A program made the translations under genes and the position numbers. From Beta vulgaris subsp. vulgaris (lineage: Eukaryota > Streptophyta > Magnoliopsida > Caryophyllales > Amaranthaceae), in NCBI RefSeq assembly GCF_026745355.1, contig NC_079202.1:44116289-44180288 (forward strand): a stretch of 64,000 bases of DNA. The letters are read 5' to 3'. The notes under the pieces were generated by a model that was not told the origin of the DNA, made no database searches, and saw only the letters and a list, made by a program, of their open reading frames with translations. This document shows, in pieces, positions 12,901-23,902 of this stretch. Position 1 is the first letter of the stretch. Every line of letters starts with the position of its first letter.

Positions 12901-15717
12901 TTTCCGTCAATTACCTCCACACCCTTATCTCCTGGAACTACAGAGACATGACCATTATTCTTCTGATTAGACCCAGTAGCTTCCGACATGTCCTTGCCCA
13001 AATTTTTTTTCGTAACACTAGTTAAAGGCTCATTTGTCGTAATGGGAGGCCTATCCCTATTAGTAATTGAACCACTAGAGTTGCGATCACTGCAAGCTAG
13101 AGTTGTACCATTCCCTGTAGCTTCTTGTGGGCCACGCTTAAAAAGATCCTTGCTACCAGATGAACCATTTGTACTCTCAATCTCCATCAGAGTTCCCACA
13201 GAATCCATTCCGACTTGCTCAATTTTCTTACTGCTACTAGCATATGCTTTTTTTGGAGAAGGAACCAACTCTGACCGTTTCCGTCGGAAGTCTACAAAAG
13301 CAGAAGGAGAAACTTTTTTGCTACCAAAAAATTTGGACATTTCTTTTCTAGACAAGATATTACTGGGAGGACGTTGTGACATGAAAGGGTCAATATTTGC
13401 AGTTGCACCAGACTCTAACAAACTAGAATTATGTTCAGTTAATGGCACACATTCACTGTTATTAAGGTGATCATTGCTTCCCCCCTTGGTTAGCTGAACA
13501 CGTTTTTCAATAATTACTGAATCTTGACTAGACAATACCCCATTAAGGGTGCTTGTGGAATCTCTTATATCCAGCAAGGATTTTCCATCCTCCAGAAATT
13601 TCTCCGCATTTGCAGTTAAAGATGTATCAATCGAAGACATTCCATCTGTTCCTTGCGCTAAAGTTCCGTCAGCAGAAATGGAACCATTGGAAACAAGCTG
13701 CTTCTCACAGCGGGCCACATACTGCCTCCATCTTGAAACCACAGCTGAAGTTCTCCATACGCCTTCTTTACTATGCAGATAGAGGGGTCTCCTGGAGGGA
13801 TCAGATACCAAAGACGCAAATTTCTCAACCTGCTCCATTGAAGGTGCTGTTCCAATCTCAACTGGCAACTTAATCAACTCAACCTTCCCAGAGCCAACAG
13901 CATCATCTATCGCAGCTTGATAGAAATTGTCTTTCACAGACTCAGCTCTAAGATCAACAATGGTGCGGAAACCTTTGTCAATTAACCACTTCAAACCTTC
14001 TTCCGTCACCTGACCACCTCTCCAGAAAGCCACATCAGAATCTGTAGGCATTATGTCTTCTTTGATAGTGGACATAGATACTGGTACCCAATTGGCAAAC
14101 AACATATGACTGGGACACTCTTCCCCCCGCCGGAAGCCCAAATCATAGCACAGGTTTTTCAGGCGTTGAAGTTTCCTCCATACATCAAGGTTTTTATCAT
14201 CACCAGGTGCTAAGTAATTCTCCAGCGCAACATGCAGACTTTCACAACATCTCTTGATCTCACCTCTGAAGTTTGCAAGCGGTGGCAGCTTGTCCTCCAT
14301 AGTGTTTATCTCTTCAACACGAAAGGATGTCATAAGTGATGACCTGCCAGAAAGAACGTCTTGCCTTCCTTTATTTAAGAGAGAGATCATCCATCCGAGT
14401 ACTGTAACTATCTTATCTTCCAACACCTCTGAGGAGAAATCGTATGAAACTGTACAGACACCAGTTACAGGATCACATAAAACGTTCATCAATGTAGAAT
14501 GTAGAACTTCTGCAGCCCTAAATATCCTGCAGTAAGCCTCCACCTCTGCAATGTCTCCAGGAACAGGGCCAATCCAACGCAGTTGGGACACATCATGAGG
14601 TTGAAAAGTCTGTGAAACATGAAAAAATTTACTATTTTCTGATGGATAAAAAGATCTGATAAATAACGTGAACCTTAGAAAACTCCAGCAACTAAGCTAC
14701 CAAAGGGTTTCCAATGTTCAAAAAAAAATCAGGTTTCAACAAATGATCGAACACCTTAACAAACATAATGACAGGAAACACAAAACAACCTTTAGTCTAA
14801 CATATTAGAAAAGAGGAAAAGTTATTCAGTGATGAGATATATAACTATAACTTACTATCTGAGAGAACGAAACTTAGAGTATGACTACATTAAGTATTAT
14901 CATCAATATAACTTCAAACAAATCCTCCCATTATTGAATAAAAATTGTTGAATGTGGGAAATCCGCATTTCAGTTATCACATGTAGACTTAAGTGAGTTG
15001 CAAAGTTCAAACCACAGATATTAGAACTATAAGGAAGACAAACGGCAACACACGAACTCGGAATGGTGCAATCCCCTTCTCAAGGTAGAGCTAAAACCTC
15101 CGCGGGAGGATATAGAAGTCTACTCCCATACATGAAATTGCAGCATTGAGTACTAGTGGTGGATTGTGGCGTAGAATGGACCGAGTTTTTCTGAACTCTA
15201 TAGGAGTAACTGTGAACAAAAGCACTCCAACAGGACATTACCCATATAGAATAACACATTAGCACTAAACCACTATCTTAAGTTCCCGTCAAAATTAACC
15301 ATACAAAATAGACAACAAACCAAATAAAATTCAACCAAATTCACATCTTTGAATAACCCAATATGCACACAAACTCGTAAAAAATCACAATTGACCCTAC
15401 ATCAACCAAATTCACAACACCTTCAAAAGCAAAAACACAAGAGAAAAATTTAATCATCAAACTATTCCTTAAACCAATTAAATTAAAACCTGAAAATCCA
15501 AACCAAAGTTCAGCGTAAAAGGCTTTTGAAACTCTGCAGAAACCACAAATTTAAGGCGGCGTAACTCCTTTTTCTGCAACACTACTAACCCATATACACC
15601 ACCAAATAACTTCTGCCCACGTCTAAAATCGGCAAATTTGAAGTACCCAGATGGGCAAAATTGGAAATACGACGCCGTATTTGTTGCGGTTGGATAGTGG
15701 TTCATCTCTATAACCAT
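6914..15717 (-). CDS. NADK2: NAD kinase 2, chloroplast type
   Basis: The enzyme phosphorylates NAD to NADP, supplying the plastid photosynthetic acceptor. Exons in transcript order are 15717-15490, 14609-12672, 10871-10750, 10663-10522, 10430-10206, 9892-9818, 7357-7256 and 7117-6914. All junctions are GT-AG and in frame, giving 1011 residues (Arabidopsis NADK2 is 985). Residues 1-70 are a variable, Ser/Arg-containing, transit-peptide-like region. Residues about 290-375 form a phosphatase-like domain with HSKEGVWR at 355-362, where Ser356 replaces the catalytic Cys. About 385-660 is a low-complexity linker. The kinase domain covers about 720-1011, with GGDG at 776-779, LNE at 858-860 and the glycine-rich [16 protein letters not shown] in exon 6. 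Calmodulin binding is known for the N-terminal part of Arabidopsis NADK2. The start at 15717 is the first ATG of the open frame, but a possible splice acceptor (TTTTACAG) ends 4 bases upstream, so a further 5' exon cannot be excluded. Confidence 0.93.
7358..9817 (-). other. Intron 6 of the NAD kinase gene
   Basis: This 2.46-kb intron separates the exon ending GGSM from the exon starting VHPN. The donor is at 9817-9816 and the acceptor AG at 7359-7358. I found no transposon with clear ends and no embedded gene; short open frames on either strand look random. Confidence 0.8.
11069..11150 (+). repeat. tRNA-derived SINE-like fragment in intron 2 of the NAD kinase gene
   Basis: The segment opens GGGGATGCCATC. 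It has an A-box-like TAGCTTAGTTGG at 11081-11092 and a B-box-like GGGATCGAATCCC at 11124-11136, the spacing of an internal RNA polymerase III promoter. It is not a foldable tRNA (the acceptor stem does not close), so a SINE head is the best reading. It lies in intron 2 (10872-12671), antisense to the host gene. I could not define the 3' tail or a target duplication. A weaker tRNA-like block sits at 12285-12350. Confidence 0.55.
11919..11945. repeat. Solo Stowaway-like terminus
   Basis: TA followed by CTTCCTTCGTTCCTTTATAA resembles one Stowaway MITE end. No matching inverted end was found downstream, so it may be a truncated relic within intron 2 of the NAD kinase gene. Confidence 0.35.
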
Positions 15718-16237
15718 CTACTGTAAAAGACCCACAAACCAGCATCTAATTTATACTTCTTAAGCCAACATGTGTTAGATTTCTACACATACAAAATAAC
15801 ATTAAAGAATGAAACTTTTGTGGGATTCTTTGATTTTATTTTTCGTGGGTAAATTCATTCATATTCTTTGGATTGAAATTGGTGAGAATTTGGTTAGATT
15901 ATGGTGGGAGTAAGAAGAAAGAAAAAGACAGTGTGGATGTGGGTGAGGTTTAGGACGAAGACATGGTGGGTATTGTGAAATGGGTGTCATTTTCATCCTC
16001 ATCTTTATCATCTTCTCTGCTGTTCTTTTATCCAGAATCCTAAAATTTTTCTGGTGAAGATTTTTAGTGTTGTACTTGTCACAGAGTTTCGTTGAAGTCG
16101 AGGGTTGAAGGTGATGTGATTTGGCAGTAATCTCAGGTAGATCAGCAGCCACACACGTCCTTAGTTTCCTGTCCGAAGAGTTGATTGGATATTGGATTTT
16201 AAAAAAAAAAAAAAGGTATGATGAAGTTCCTTATAAG

Positions 16238-17059
16238 TAGGGATGGGCAAGCGTCGGGTTTGGGTCGGGTCCAGTTGGACTCTAGACCTGGATCCTAAAT
16301 TTTTTTGCAAACCCGGACCCTAAGGGTTTGAAAAAATTGGACCCTAACCCAGACCCTTAGGGTCTGGAGGGTCCAGGCCAAATTCTTTATTTTGCCAAAT
16401 TTTCAGCATTACTAATATCAATAATCATCTGAAATTCGCATGAAACAAATACAAAAAAACGCATGAAACAAACATAAGAATTCGCATGAAACAAACAAAA
16501 ACTTATTAACTTAAAAAAAAAAAAACGAAACAAACACAATTCACAAACATATAAACTGAAAAAAAAACGAAACAAAAACACAAACATACAAACTGAAAAA
16601 AAAACGAAACAAACACAACTTACATAAGAGTTCGGAATGGGTGTTTTTGTATTTTAGTTTAGGTTTCAGTCTTTTAGAAAATCAGTTTGTATTTTTTTTT
16701 TTTAAAGTTAAAATGTATATATTAAATAAGTTTAGGGTCTAATGGTCGGGTCTGAGTCCAAAAATTTAAGACCCGAACCCTAAAAAATTCACTTGGACCC
16801 AGACCCTTAAATTCAGGTCGGGTCCAACAGGGTCCGTTTTTGTATTTTAGTTTAGGTTTCAGTCTTTTAAAAAATCAGTTTGTATTTTTTAAAAAAAAAG
16901 TTAAAATGTATATATTAAATAAGTTTAGGGTCTAATGGTCGGGTCTGAGTCCAGAAATTTAAGACCCGGACCCTAAAAAATTCACTTGGACCCAGACCCT
17001 TAAATTCGGGTCGGGTCCAACAGGGTCCGGATAGGGTCCTGGACCCATGCCCATCCCTA
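16238..17059. mobile_element. Non-autonomous hAT-type MITE with an internal duplication
   Basis: TAGGGATGGGCA at the left end is inverted exactly as TGCCCATCCCTA at the right. Flanks CTTATAAG (16230-16237) and CTTGCAAG (17060-17067) match at 6 of 8 bases, an eroded 8-bp duplication typical of hAT elements. The interior repeats GGGTC/GACCC words. A 193-bp tandem duplication covers 16643-16835 and 16836-17029. No transposase is present. It sits about 0.5 kb upstream of the annotated NAD kinase start. Confidence 0.75.
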
Positions 17060-17069
17060 CTTGCAAGGA

Positions 17070-17170
17070 AGAGGGAAATTGGGGATCCCTCCTTGTAAGG
17101 GGTGAGACTCGATCCCTTGACCTCTGGGATTGAAGGTTGTGTCAATACCACTAGGCTATTACCTGCTACT
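17070..17170 (-). repeat. tRNA-derived SINE-like fragment
   Basis: On the - strand TAGCCTAGTGGTA (17146-17158) resembles an A box and GGGATCGAGTCTC (17104-17116) a B box, correctly ordered and spaced. It abuts the hAT-type MITE. Its A-box core is the same as that inside the two Helitron copies. Boundaries are approximate. Confidence 0.5.
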
Positions 17171-18322
17171 CTATTGATTATTGGATATACGTGTATATTA
17201 GCGAACATAAGGCCAAAAGCACGTATCATTTTTTAACAATACATAATCATTTAAAAAACCATTATATTCCACTATATCATGAAAGTCATTATAAAATTAA
17301 GAAACATACTATATCATATATAAACTATATCTAAACAATCTACTTATATCATTCAGTAACTACATCATTTTCTAATTTGTGTACTATAAGGCCCATTTGA
17401 ATAATATAATCTTAATGTTATAATCAATGATACAATGATTTTTAATTTGTGTACATCTTAATGTAGTTATTGAATGATGTAAGTACCCAGATGGGAAAAA
17501 TTAGAAATGATCTCTATTATATAAGGGAAGGGGGGAGCAACGGTATCCTTTTTTGAAATGCCTATTTTGCCCGCCTTCTCTTTCTAAATTATAAAAGGAA
17601 TGTCAAAATCATAATCAGCACTAAAAAAAAACTACCGAAAATTAATTTACAGTACTCACTCACAAATCACTTAAAAGAAGAAACTTTACAAATCACTCAT
17701 ACAATTGAGAAAATCACATTATAAAAATCACGCAAATCACTCAAATAATCCGGAAACTTTATTAAAACTTAAAATTAGCATACAAACTAAAACTAATAAC
17801 CTAGAACGTCAATACTTACAAATCACTATTCTCAAGAACCATTCACATTAATGTTAAGAAACTGTTCTCATTAGTTGAAGTTCGAGACTCAACGTGATGG
17901 TATTGGAATCTCGGATGCGGTAAACATGGCTCGATCACAAATGTACTTCCCAAACTATGTTAGAATGATAGACTTCCTCATCAATAGCGGTTTGATTCAG
18001 CAAATACAAGGGGGATGCGCTGTATTACTCGATCTGGTTCATTGTAGTTTTTTCAAAGATAAATTTGATTTAACCTTGTTTAATTGTATCTTATGTTTCT
18101 TTAATATCTATTGTAGATACAGTTTAACCTTCCATTAATGAAATTTCTCTTTTAAAAAAAAATAAAAAGAAACATATACGGAGTATTATAGTATTGATTG
18201 GAAATATGTACATTTAATGAAGAAAGTCTTGTGTCAATGTCAAGGCAATGAAATTTCAACCCCAAAATGTATCCGTTATTCACAAAACGACTTATGACGC
18301 GCTTCTATAATGAGTAATGATA
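17171..18322. other. Intergenic, no gene supported
   Basis: AT-rich sequence with several CAAATCACTCA-like repeats (about 17640-17830). An open frame at 17875-18138 lacks an ATG start and matches nothing I recognise. Confidence 0.4.
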
Positions 18323-18541
18323 TGCCCATATCCGATATGGGTCAATATCATGGCATTTATGTAATTTTTATGACAAAAATAATGTTAAAAAATTATAATT
18401 TTTTAGTTTTTCATTTTTTTTTTGGAGCTTGTTAGTTGAAATCTTATATCATATCAATTAGCTATTAAATCATATCTGGATTACATCTAATCATATCAAG
18501 TATCCGATATGGAAAAAGTTGTCCCATATCGGATATGGGCA
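18323..18541. repeat. Small element with 19-bp palindromic inverted ends
   Basis: TGCCCATATCCGATATGGG (18323-18341) is exactly inverted at 18523-18541. Each end is itself nearly palindromic (CCCATATC-C-GATATGGG). A third partial copy, TATCCGATATGG, lies at 18501-18512. The size (219 bp) and AT-rich interior fit a MITE, but no clear target duplication was identified. Confidence 0.6.
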
Positions 18542-18628
18542 AATACTTTCTCCTTCTATGATGGAGAATGGTAATGAAATTTTATAAAGTAAAACAGATA
18601 TCTGATGACGAAAAATCATTAACATATA

Positions 18629-18887
18629 CTCCCTCTGTTTCATTTTAATCTACACACTTACACTTTTCACGCATGTCAATGTAAAACTTTGAGGACATAT
18701 ATCTTTAGTTTTGTATTTGTAAAAATTATAAAAAGTATATATTAATAAAATACATACTAAGATGAATCTAACAAGATCCCACATGACTATGTTTTTATTC
18801 ACGTATAAATCACAAAAGAAGGTCAAAGTGCAATTTGTGAATAGTGTAAAATGTCAAGGTGTGTAGATTAATATGAAACAGAGGGAG
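18629..18887. mobile_element. Stowaway-type MITE (Tc1/mariner)
   Basis: Ends are CTCCCTCTGTTTCAT and its inverted match ATGAAACAGAGGGAG, flanked on both sides by the TA dinucleotide (18627-18628 and 18888-18889). The length is 259 bp. Long complementary sub-terminal arms would let it fold into a hairpin. Related copies lie at 30610 and 31156. Confidence 0.9.
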
Positions 18888-19057
18888 TATGAATAAAATA
18901 GTTTCTTAGATTTGGGTGATGTTTGGATTTGTATTTTCGAGTCGGGTATAGTCAATCTTCAATCTGTTTAATGTTGTTAAATAAAATTGAATTACAATAA
19001 AATTATGTTAGATTAAAAAATTAGGATAACATGAAAGAAACATAATTCTTGGTTAAT

Positions 19058-19074
19058 AGGAATTATAAATGAAA
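19058..19074. repeat. Left target-site duplication of the LINE
   Basis: The 17 bases AGGAATTATAAATGAAA recur exactly at 23851-23867 after the A-rich tail. They therefore mark the limits of the inserted LINE. Confidence 0.93.
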
Positions 19075-19146
19075 AAAAATCTTCGCGCCAAAGATTCTCT
19101 CGCGGTGCACGATAAGAACACCCTTTCTTATCCTATACCGTCAGCC

Positions 19147-20373
19147 ATGGCAGGACGATCAAAGGCAAAAGCGAAGAAATCAGGAGGAAAGAACAGCAAT
19201 AAAGAGAAGAAGAAAGGTTCGGTAAGTCCAATTACAGGACAAAAGCACAAATCGATGGCGGAATTGCACGGAATTGAAGATTTGGTAATTCAAACCCCCG
19301 AATTTGAAAAACCGTTATCCCCTGTCAGTTCTTTGAAGGAGTTGCAGAATCAATCAAGAGAGAAGGCTACTCTTTCTGAATGGCTTACGATCATGAAGAA
19401 GACTCAAGGTCGATTGGAGGCCATTAATGGAGGTAAAACTCAAGCTCGAACTTTATTGAATGATTTTGAAAAGGTGCAAAATGATGATCATAGTAGTGTT
19501 AAAGACTCTCCGGCAATCAAAATTGAATTTGAAGATGTTAAGGAGGAAATTGAATATTGGGAGAGTGCTGTAGTTTGTTATGTTGTGGGTGCAAATCCTC
19601 CTTACCCTGTTATGGAAGGTTTTCTGCGTAGAATTTGGGCAAAGAAAGGGATAGAGAAAATTGTAGCTGTAAATAAGGGGGTTTTTCTTGTGCGATTTCA
19701 TAATGTTGATCAAAGAGATGTGGTATTGAATTCTGGATTCCAATTTTTTGACAAGAAACCTCTTATTGTTAAACAATGGCACGCTGAGATGGATTTCCAA
19801 AAGGAGGATCTCAAAACTGTTCCGATTTGGATTCAATTACCAGCACTAGATTTGAAATATTGGGGTGAAAGATGTTTGTTCAAATTAGTGGCTGGTATTG
19901 GAAAACCTCTCAAACTGGACCAATCCACTATTAACAAGGATAGATTGCAATTTGCTAGAATTATGATTGAAACAAGGATGAATCAAGATCTTCCAGAAGA
20001 AATAGTGTTTGAAAATGAGAAAGGGGTGATGATGACACAAAAGGTGCACTATGAGTGGAGGCCTATTAGATGTGATACATGTGCTGGCATTGGACACTCT
20101 AATAAGGAGTGTGTACAGAAGAAGCAGAAGAAAGTAGGAGAGAAAGTCTGGGTGCAGAAAGGAAATGATGGAAAGAAGGATGCAAAGGGGTTCCAGAAGG
20201 TGATGGGGCAGATTCCAAAGGAGCCACATGTAGTTGAGCCAATTAACACAACCAATACTTTTGCTGTATTGAGGAATGATGAGGAAGGAGAACTATTGGA
20301 GGTTCAGGAGGGTGATTTAATAGGGGCAGTACATGGTGAGGGGGAGGGAGATCCCCCTACCATGGATGGATAA
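19147..20373 (+). CDS. LINE ORF1 protein (DUF4283 and CCHC zinc knuckle)
   Basis: This 408-residue nucleic-acid-binding protein would coat LINE RNA. An upstream ATG at 19069 lies inside the target-site duplication, so it is host DNA; the first ATG inside the element is at 19147. A Lys-rich N-terminus (MAGRSKAKAKKSGGK) precedes a DUF4283-type domain at about 134-219 and a zinc knuckle Cys309-Cys312-His317-Cys322. The stop codon overlaps the ORF2 start by 8 bases (ATGGATAA), which may allow reinitiation. Confidence 0.88.
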   Translation: MAGRSKAKAKKSGGKNSNKEKKKGSVSPITGQKHKSMAELHGIEDLVIQTPEFEKPLSPVSSLKELQNQSREKATLSEWLTIMKKTQGRLEAINGGKTQARTLLNDFEKVQNDDHSSVKDSPAIKIEFEDVKEEIEYWESAVVCYVVGANPPYPVMEGFLRRIWAKKGIEKIVAVNKGVFLVRFHNVDQRDVVLNSGFQFFDKKPLIVKQWHAEMDFQKEDLKTVPIWIQLPALDLKYWGERCLFKLVAGIGKPLKLDQSTINKDRLQFARIMIETRMNQDLPEEIVFENEKGVMMTQKVHYEWRPIRCDTCAGIGHSNKECVQKKQKKVGEKVWVQKGNDGKKDAKGFQKVMGQIPKEPHVVEPINTTNTFAVLRNDEEGELLEVQEGDLIGAVHGEGEGDPPTMDG

Positions 20374-23300
20374 CATCCTTGTGTGGAATGTGAGGGGGCT
20401 AAATAGTCACAAAAAGCAATTAGAAGTGAGGAACTTTATTGGGACTCACAACATCAGATTATTTAGCCTCCTAGAAACAAAGATAAAAGCCCCAGCACTG
20501 GGGGACTTTTATCTTAAAGTGTGTCCTGGGTGGTGTATCACCACAAATAATATGTGGCATGGAAATGGGAGAATTATCCTAGGGTGGCATCCCACTGCAG
20601 TTCATGTTAATGTACTGTTTAGTTCAAGCCAGATGATTCATGCTGAAATTCAGATCATTAATGGTGGTAAGAAGTTTTTTTGCTCATTTGTATATGGCTT
20701 GAATGAAAGGAAGGGTAGAGAAATCCTATGGAAGGATTTAGTGTCTCTAGATATAAGGGATGAGCCTTGGATAATCATGGGTGATTTCAATGCACTTATG
20801 AGTACTGAAAGATAGAATAGGGCTTCCTGTCAGAGAAAGGGAAATTGTAGATATGAAGGAATGTATGGACAGATGTAGCATGATGGAAGTAAAGACTTGT
20901 GGACAGTTTTTTACTTGGAATAATAAACAAGAGGATATGAGTAGAGTCTTTTGTAAATTGGATAGGGTAATGGGAAATGAAGCATGGATCACAGATTGGC
21001 CTCTTTCAGAAGTCACAATCTATCCAGAAGGGGAATATGACCACTGTCCATTGATCATTAGAACTTTTCTGGATAAGGGTAAGAAAAAACCTTTTAGGTT
21101 TTTTAATATGTGGTGCTTGGCTGAGGATTTTACTACTATTGTGAGTGGAGTATGGCAACAACAAATTCAAGGGACTAAAATGTTCCAAGTGGCTAGCAAA
21201 CTGAAGTTATTGAAGAAAGAGCTAAAGAATCTGAACAAATCTCAATATGGTGATGTTTCAGTTCAAGATGCTCTGACTTACAGCACTATGATTGAGGCAC
21301 AGAAAGAATTGCATAATCATCCGGAAGATATGAGGTTGAGAAGACAAGAAAAGGAGGCCAGGAAAGCTTATCATGTGGCTCATAGAAACTTTACAAGTTT
21401 CTTAAGTAAAAAAGCCAAGGTGAGATGGCTTACAGAAGGTGATGACAGCACAAAACATTTCCATCAGAGTATCAAACTCAGACGTGTACATAATAGAATT
21501 AACACAATAAGAAGAGAAGATGGTTCTTGGGCTAACACTTCTGATGAAGTTGTAGCAGCTTTTGTGGATTACTATCAATCCTTGTTGGGTAGTAGTAATG
21601 AAGTGAAGAAGATAGAACCAGTTATTATAGCAAGAGATAGTGTGCTATCTACTCAGCAGCAACTGGAGCTCACTTTGAATTTTACAAGTGAAGAAATTAA
21701 AAATGCTCTCTTTTCAATACCTGATGATAAGGCTCCTGGATTGGATGGTTATTCTAGCTGTTTCTTCAAGAAAAGTTGGGAGTACATAGGTCATGACATA
21801 ATAGAAGCAGTGAAGGACTTTTTCAGAACTGGCAAAATGTTGAAAGAGATTAATGTGACTGCTATCACTTTAATTCCTAAAATCAAAAGTCCAGTTGCAG
21901 TGGGGGACTTTAGACCCATTGCTTGTTGTTCAGTGCTGTATAAAACAATTACCAAACTTATTTGCACAAAGCTCAGCAGAATCCTCCCTCAGGTAATATC
22001 ACCTAACCAAGGGGCTTTTATTAATGGTAGAAGTATAATTAGTAACATTCTTCTTTGTCAAGATTTGGTTAAGAGGTTTGGTAATAGAAGGAATCAAGCT
22101 AAAGGGCTCATGATGAAGGTTGATCTGAAGAAAGCCTATGACTCCATTGAGTGGGAGTTTGTAAAAGAGCTTTTAGAAGCTATGAAGTTTCCTACTCACT
22201 TCATAAAGTGCATTATGGAGTGTATTTCTACTCCCAAATTTACTCTCTTAATCAATGGGAGTACTGAAGGGTATTTTGAAGCTAAGAGAGGACTAAGGCA
22301 AGGGGATCCTATGTCCCCTCTACTCTTTGTCCTATGTATGGACTATTTGACAAGAATTCTGACATATATTGGAGAGATGCAGGAGTTTAAGTTTTTTACT
22401 GGGTGCACAGCAATGAAGTTGAATCATCTATGCTTTGCAGATGATTTGCTTCTTTTTTGTAAGGGTGAAGCCAAATCAGCTTACTTGCTCCTCCAAGGCA
22501 TTAAGTTGTTTACTGAATCTTCAGGATTGCAAGCAAATAAAAGCAAATCAGCTTTGTACAGCACAGCCATAGCAGAAGATGAGATGCTGAGAATCTCACA
22601 ATTTTCTGGATTTGTGAAGGAAAGGTTGCCTTTCAGATACTTAGGGGTTCCCATAAGCTCTAAGAAAATCAAAGCAGCAGATTGTGAAGCTTTGATTGAA
22701 AAAATGACACAAAGAATTAGAGTGTGGAGCTCTAGGAATTTGTCTTTTGCTGGGAGAGCTCAATTGGTCAATTCAGTTCTCATGAGCATTCATAGTTATT
22801 GGGCTCAAATTTTCGTATTACCTGGGATTGTTTTAAACAAAATTAATGAATGCTGTAGACACTTCTTGTGGAGTGGAAGAGCTTTGAGTGAGAAAAGTGT
22901 GCATGTCAGATGGGACAAGGTCTGTACTCCCAAAAAGAATGGAGGTTTGGGAATGAGAAACATCAAAATGTGGAATATAGCTGCAGTTGGTAAGCTAGTC
23001 TGGCACATTGGAGCTGAGAAGGATGAGTTATGGGTTAGGTGGGTGCATTCAGTATATATTAAGGATGCTAACTGGTGTACCTATCAACCACCAGCAGGTG
23101 CCAGTTGGATAATGAAGAGTTTGTGTAAAACAAAGGATGAGTTGCACTCTTTAGGAATGCATCAGTGGAGTATGGATAGATCTTACTCAATAAACACATC
23201 ATACAAACAGATAACTGATGATGATCAACAGGTGCCTTGGGCACAGGGGATATGGAATAGAATGTCTCTTCCCAAGCATAGATTCATTGCTTGGCTAGGC

Positions 23301-23735
23301 ATTATGGCCAGATTAAGAACAAAGGAAAGGCTATTTCAATATCATGTGAGTCTTGATAATAAATGCTGTATTTGTGGGGATGCAGTGGAATCACATGACC
23401 ATCTCTTCTTTGACTGTGTGTTTAGTAAGAGATTGATGGCTGGGTTGCTTCAGTGGATTGGACTAACTGACAGAAGAAGGAATTTAAGTCAGTGGATAAG
23501 ATGGATTAGAAGTGGCTACTCTGGATCCAAAATGAGGAAGCAGATCCTCCATGCTACAATTGCTGCTGCTGTGTACCAGATATGGAAGGCAAGGAATGAG
23601 TCCTACTGGTTAGATAAAGTCCCTAGAACAGATTGTATAGTTAAACTCATTCAATATACTGTAAAGCAACGTATACTATTGTGTAAATCTGTAAAGTGGA
23701 GTAGAAGAGATATAGAATGGAGTGAAACATTGTAA
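20366..23735 (+). pseudogene. LINE ORF2: endonuclease and reverse transcriptase, one frameshift
   Basis: ORF2 would nick the target and copy the RNA. The start ATG at 20366 opens MDNILVWNVRGLN, the usual beginning of an AP-type endonuclease, and the GDFNAL motif is near 20780. An extra A in the run at 20808-20810 shifts the frame, and the second part runs open from about 20820 to 23735. The RT domain includes DFRPIACCSVLYK, VDLKKAYDSIEW, RGLRQGDPMSPLL and the catalytic FADD box (22434-22445). A C-terminal zf-RVT region with CCICG and HDHLFFDC follows. There is no RNase H domain. One base would restore the frame, so a sequencing error is possible. Confidence 0.9.
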
Positions 23736-23850
23736 CTAGATGGGGTTATATGGGCCAGATTGGCCTAGTGAGTGTTACTGTCCCTTGAGGATGTAGGGTG
23801 TATTTTGGTGATTTTGGTGAATATAATCTTACTTACTTACCAAAAAAAAA

Positions 23851-23867
23851 AGGAATTATAAATGAAA
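23851..23867. repeat. Right target-site duplication of the LINE
   Basis: Exact copy of 19058-19074, directly after the A-rich tail of the LINE. Confidence 0.93.
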
Positions 23868-23902
23868 GATAAAGTAAAATAATATTATTATATCAATAGT
23901 AA

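Larger units (their letters stand above)
19075..23850 (+). mobile_element. L1-type LINE retrotransposon, nearly full length
   Basis: A 4776-bp non-LTR element is bounded by a perfect 17-bp target duplication and ends with CTTACTTACTTACC plus a short A run. It has a 72-bp 5' leader, ORF1 (RNA-binding) and ORF2 (endonuclease plus reverse transcriptase). The only disruption I see is one frameshift in ORF2 (about 20808-20810). The exact duplication and nearly open frames point to a recent insertion. Confidence 0.93.

Noticed and set aside
12988..13470. 160-codon + strand open frame
   Set aside because: Shadow of the large NAD kinase exon on the opposite strand.
15859..16152. 97-codon - strand open frame upstream of NAD kinase
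   Set aside because: Low-complexity His/Pro/Ser content and no similarity I recognise; more likely 5' UTR or promoter. Kept only as a question about the gene's 5' end.
16310..16375. Telomere-like CCCTAA words
   Set aside because: Scattered words within the hAT-type MITE (GGACCCTAACCC), not a tandem heptamer array.
17875..18138. 87-codon + strand open frame
   Set aside because: No ATG start at its beginning, no domain recognised, AT-rich tail; not supported as a gene.
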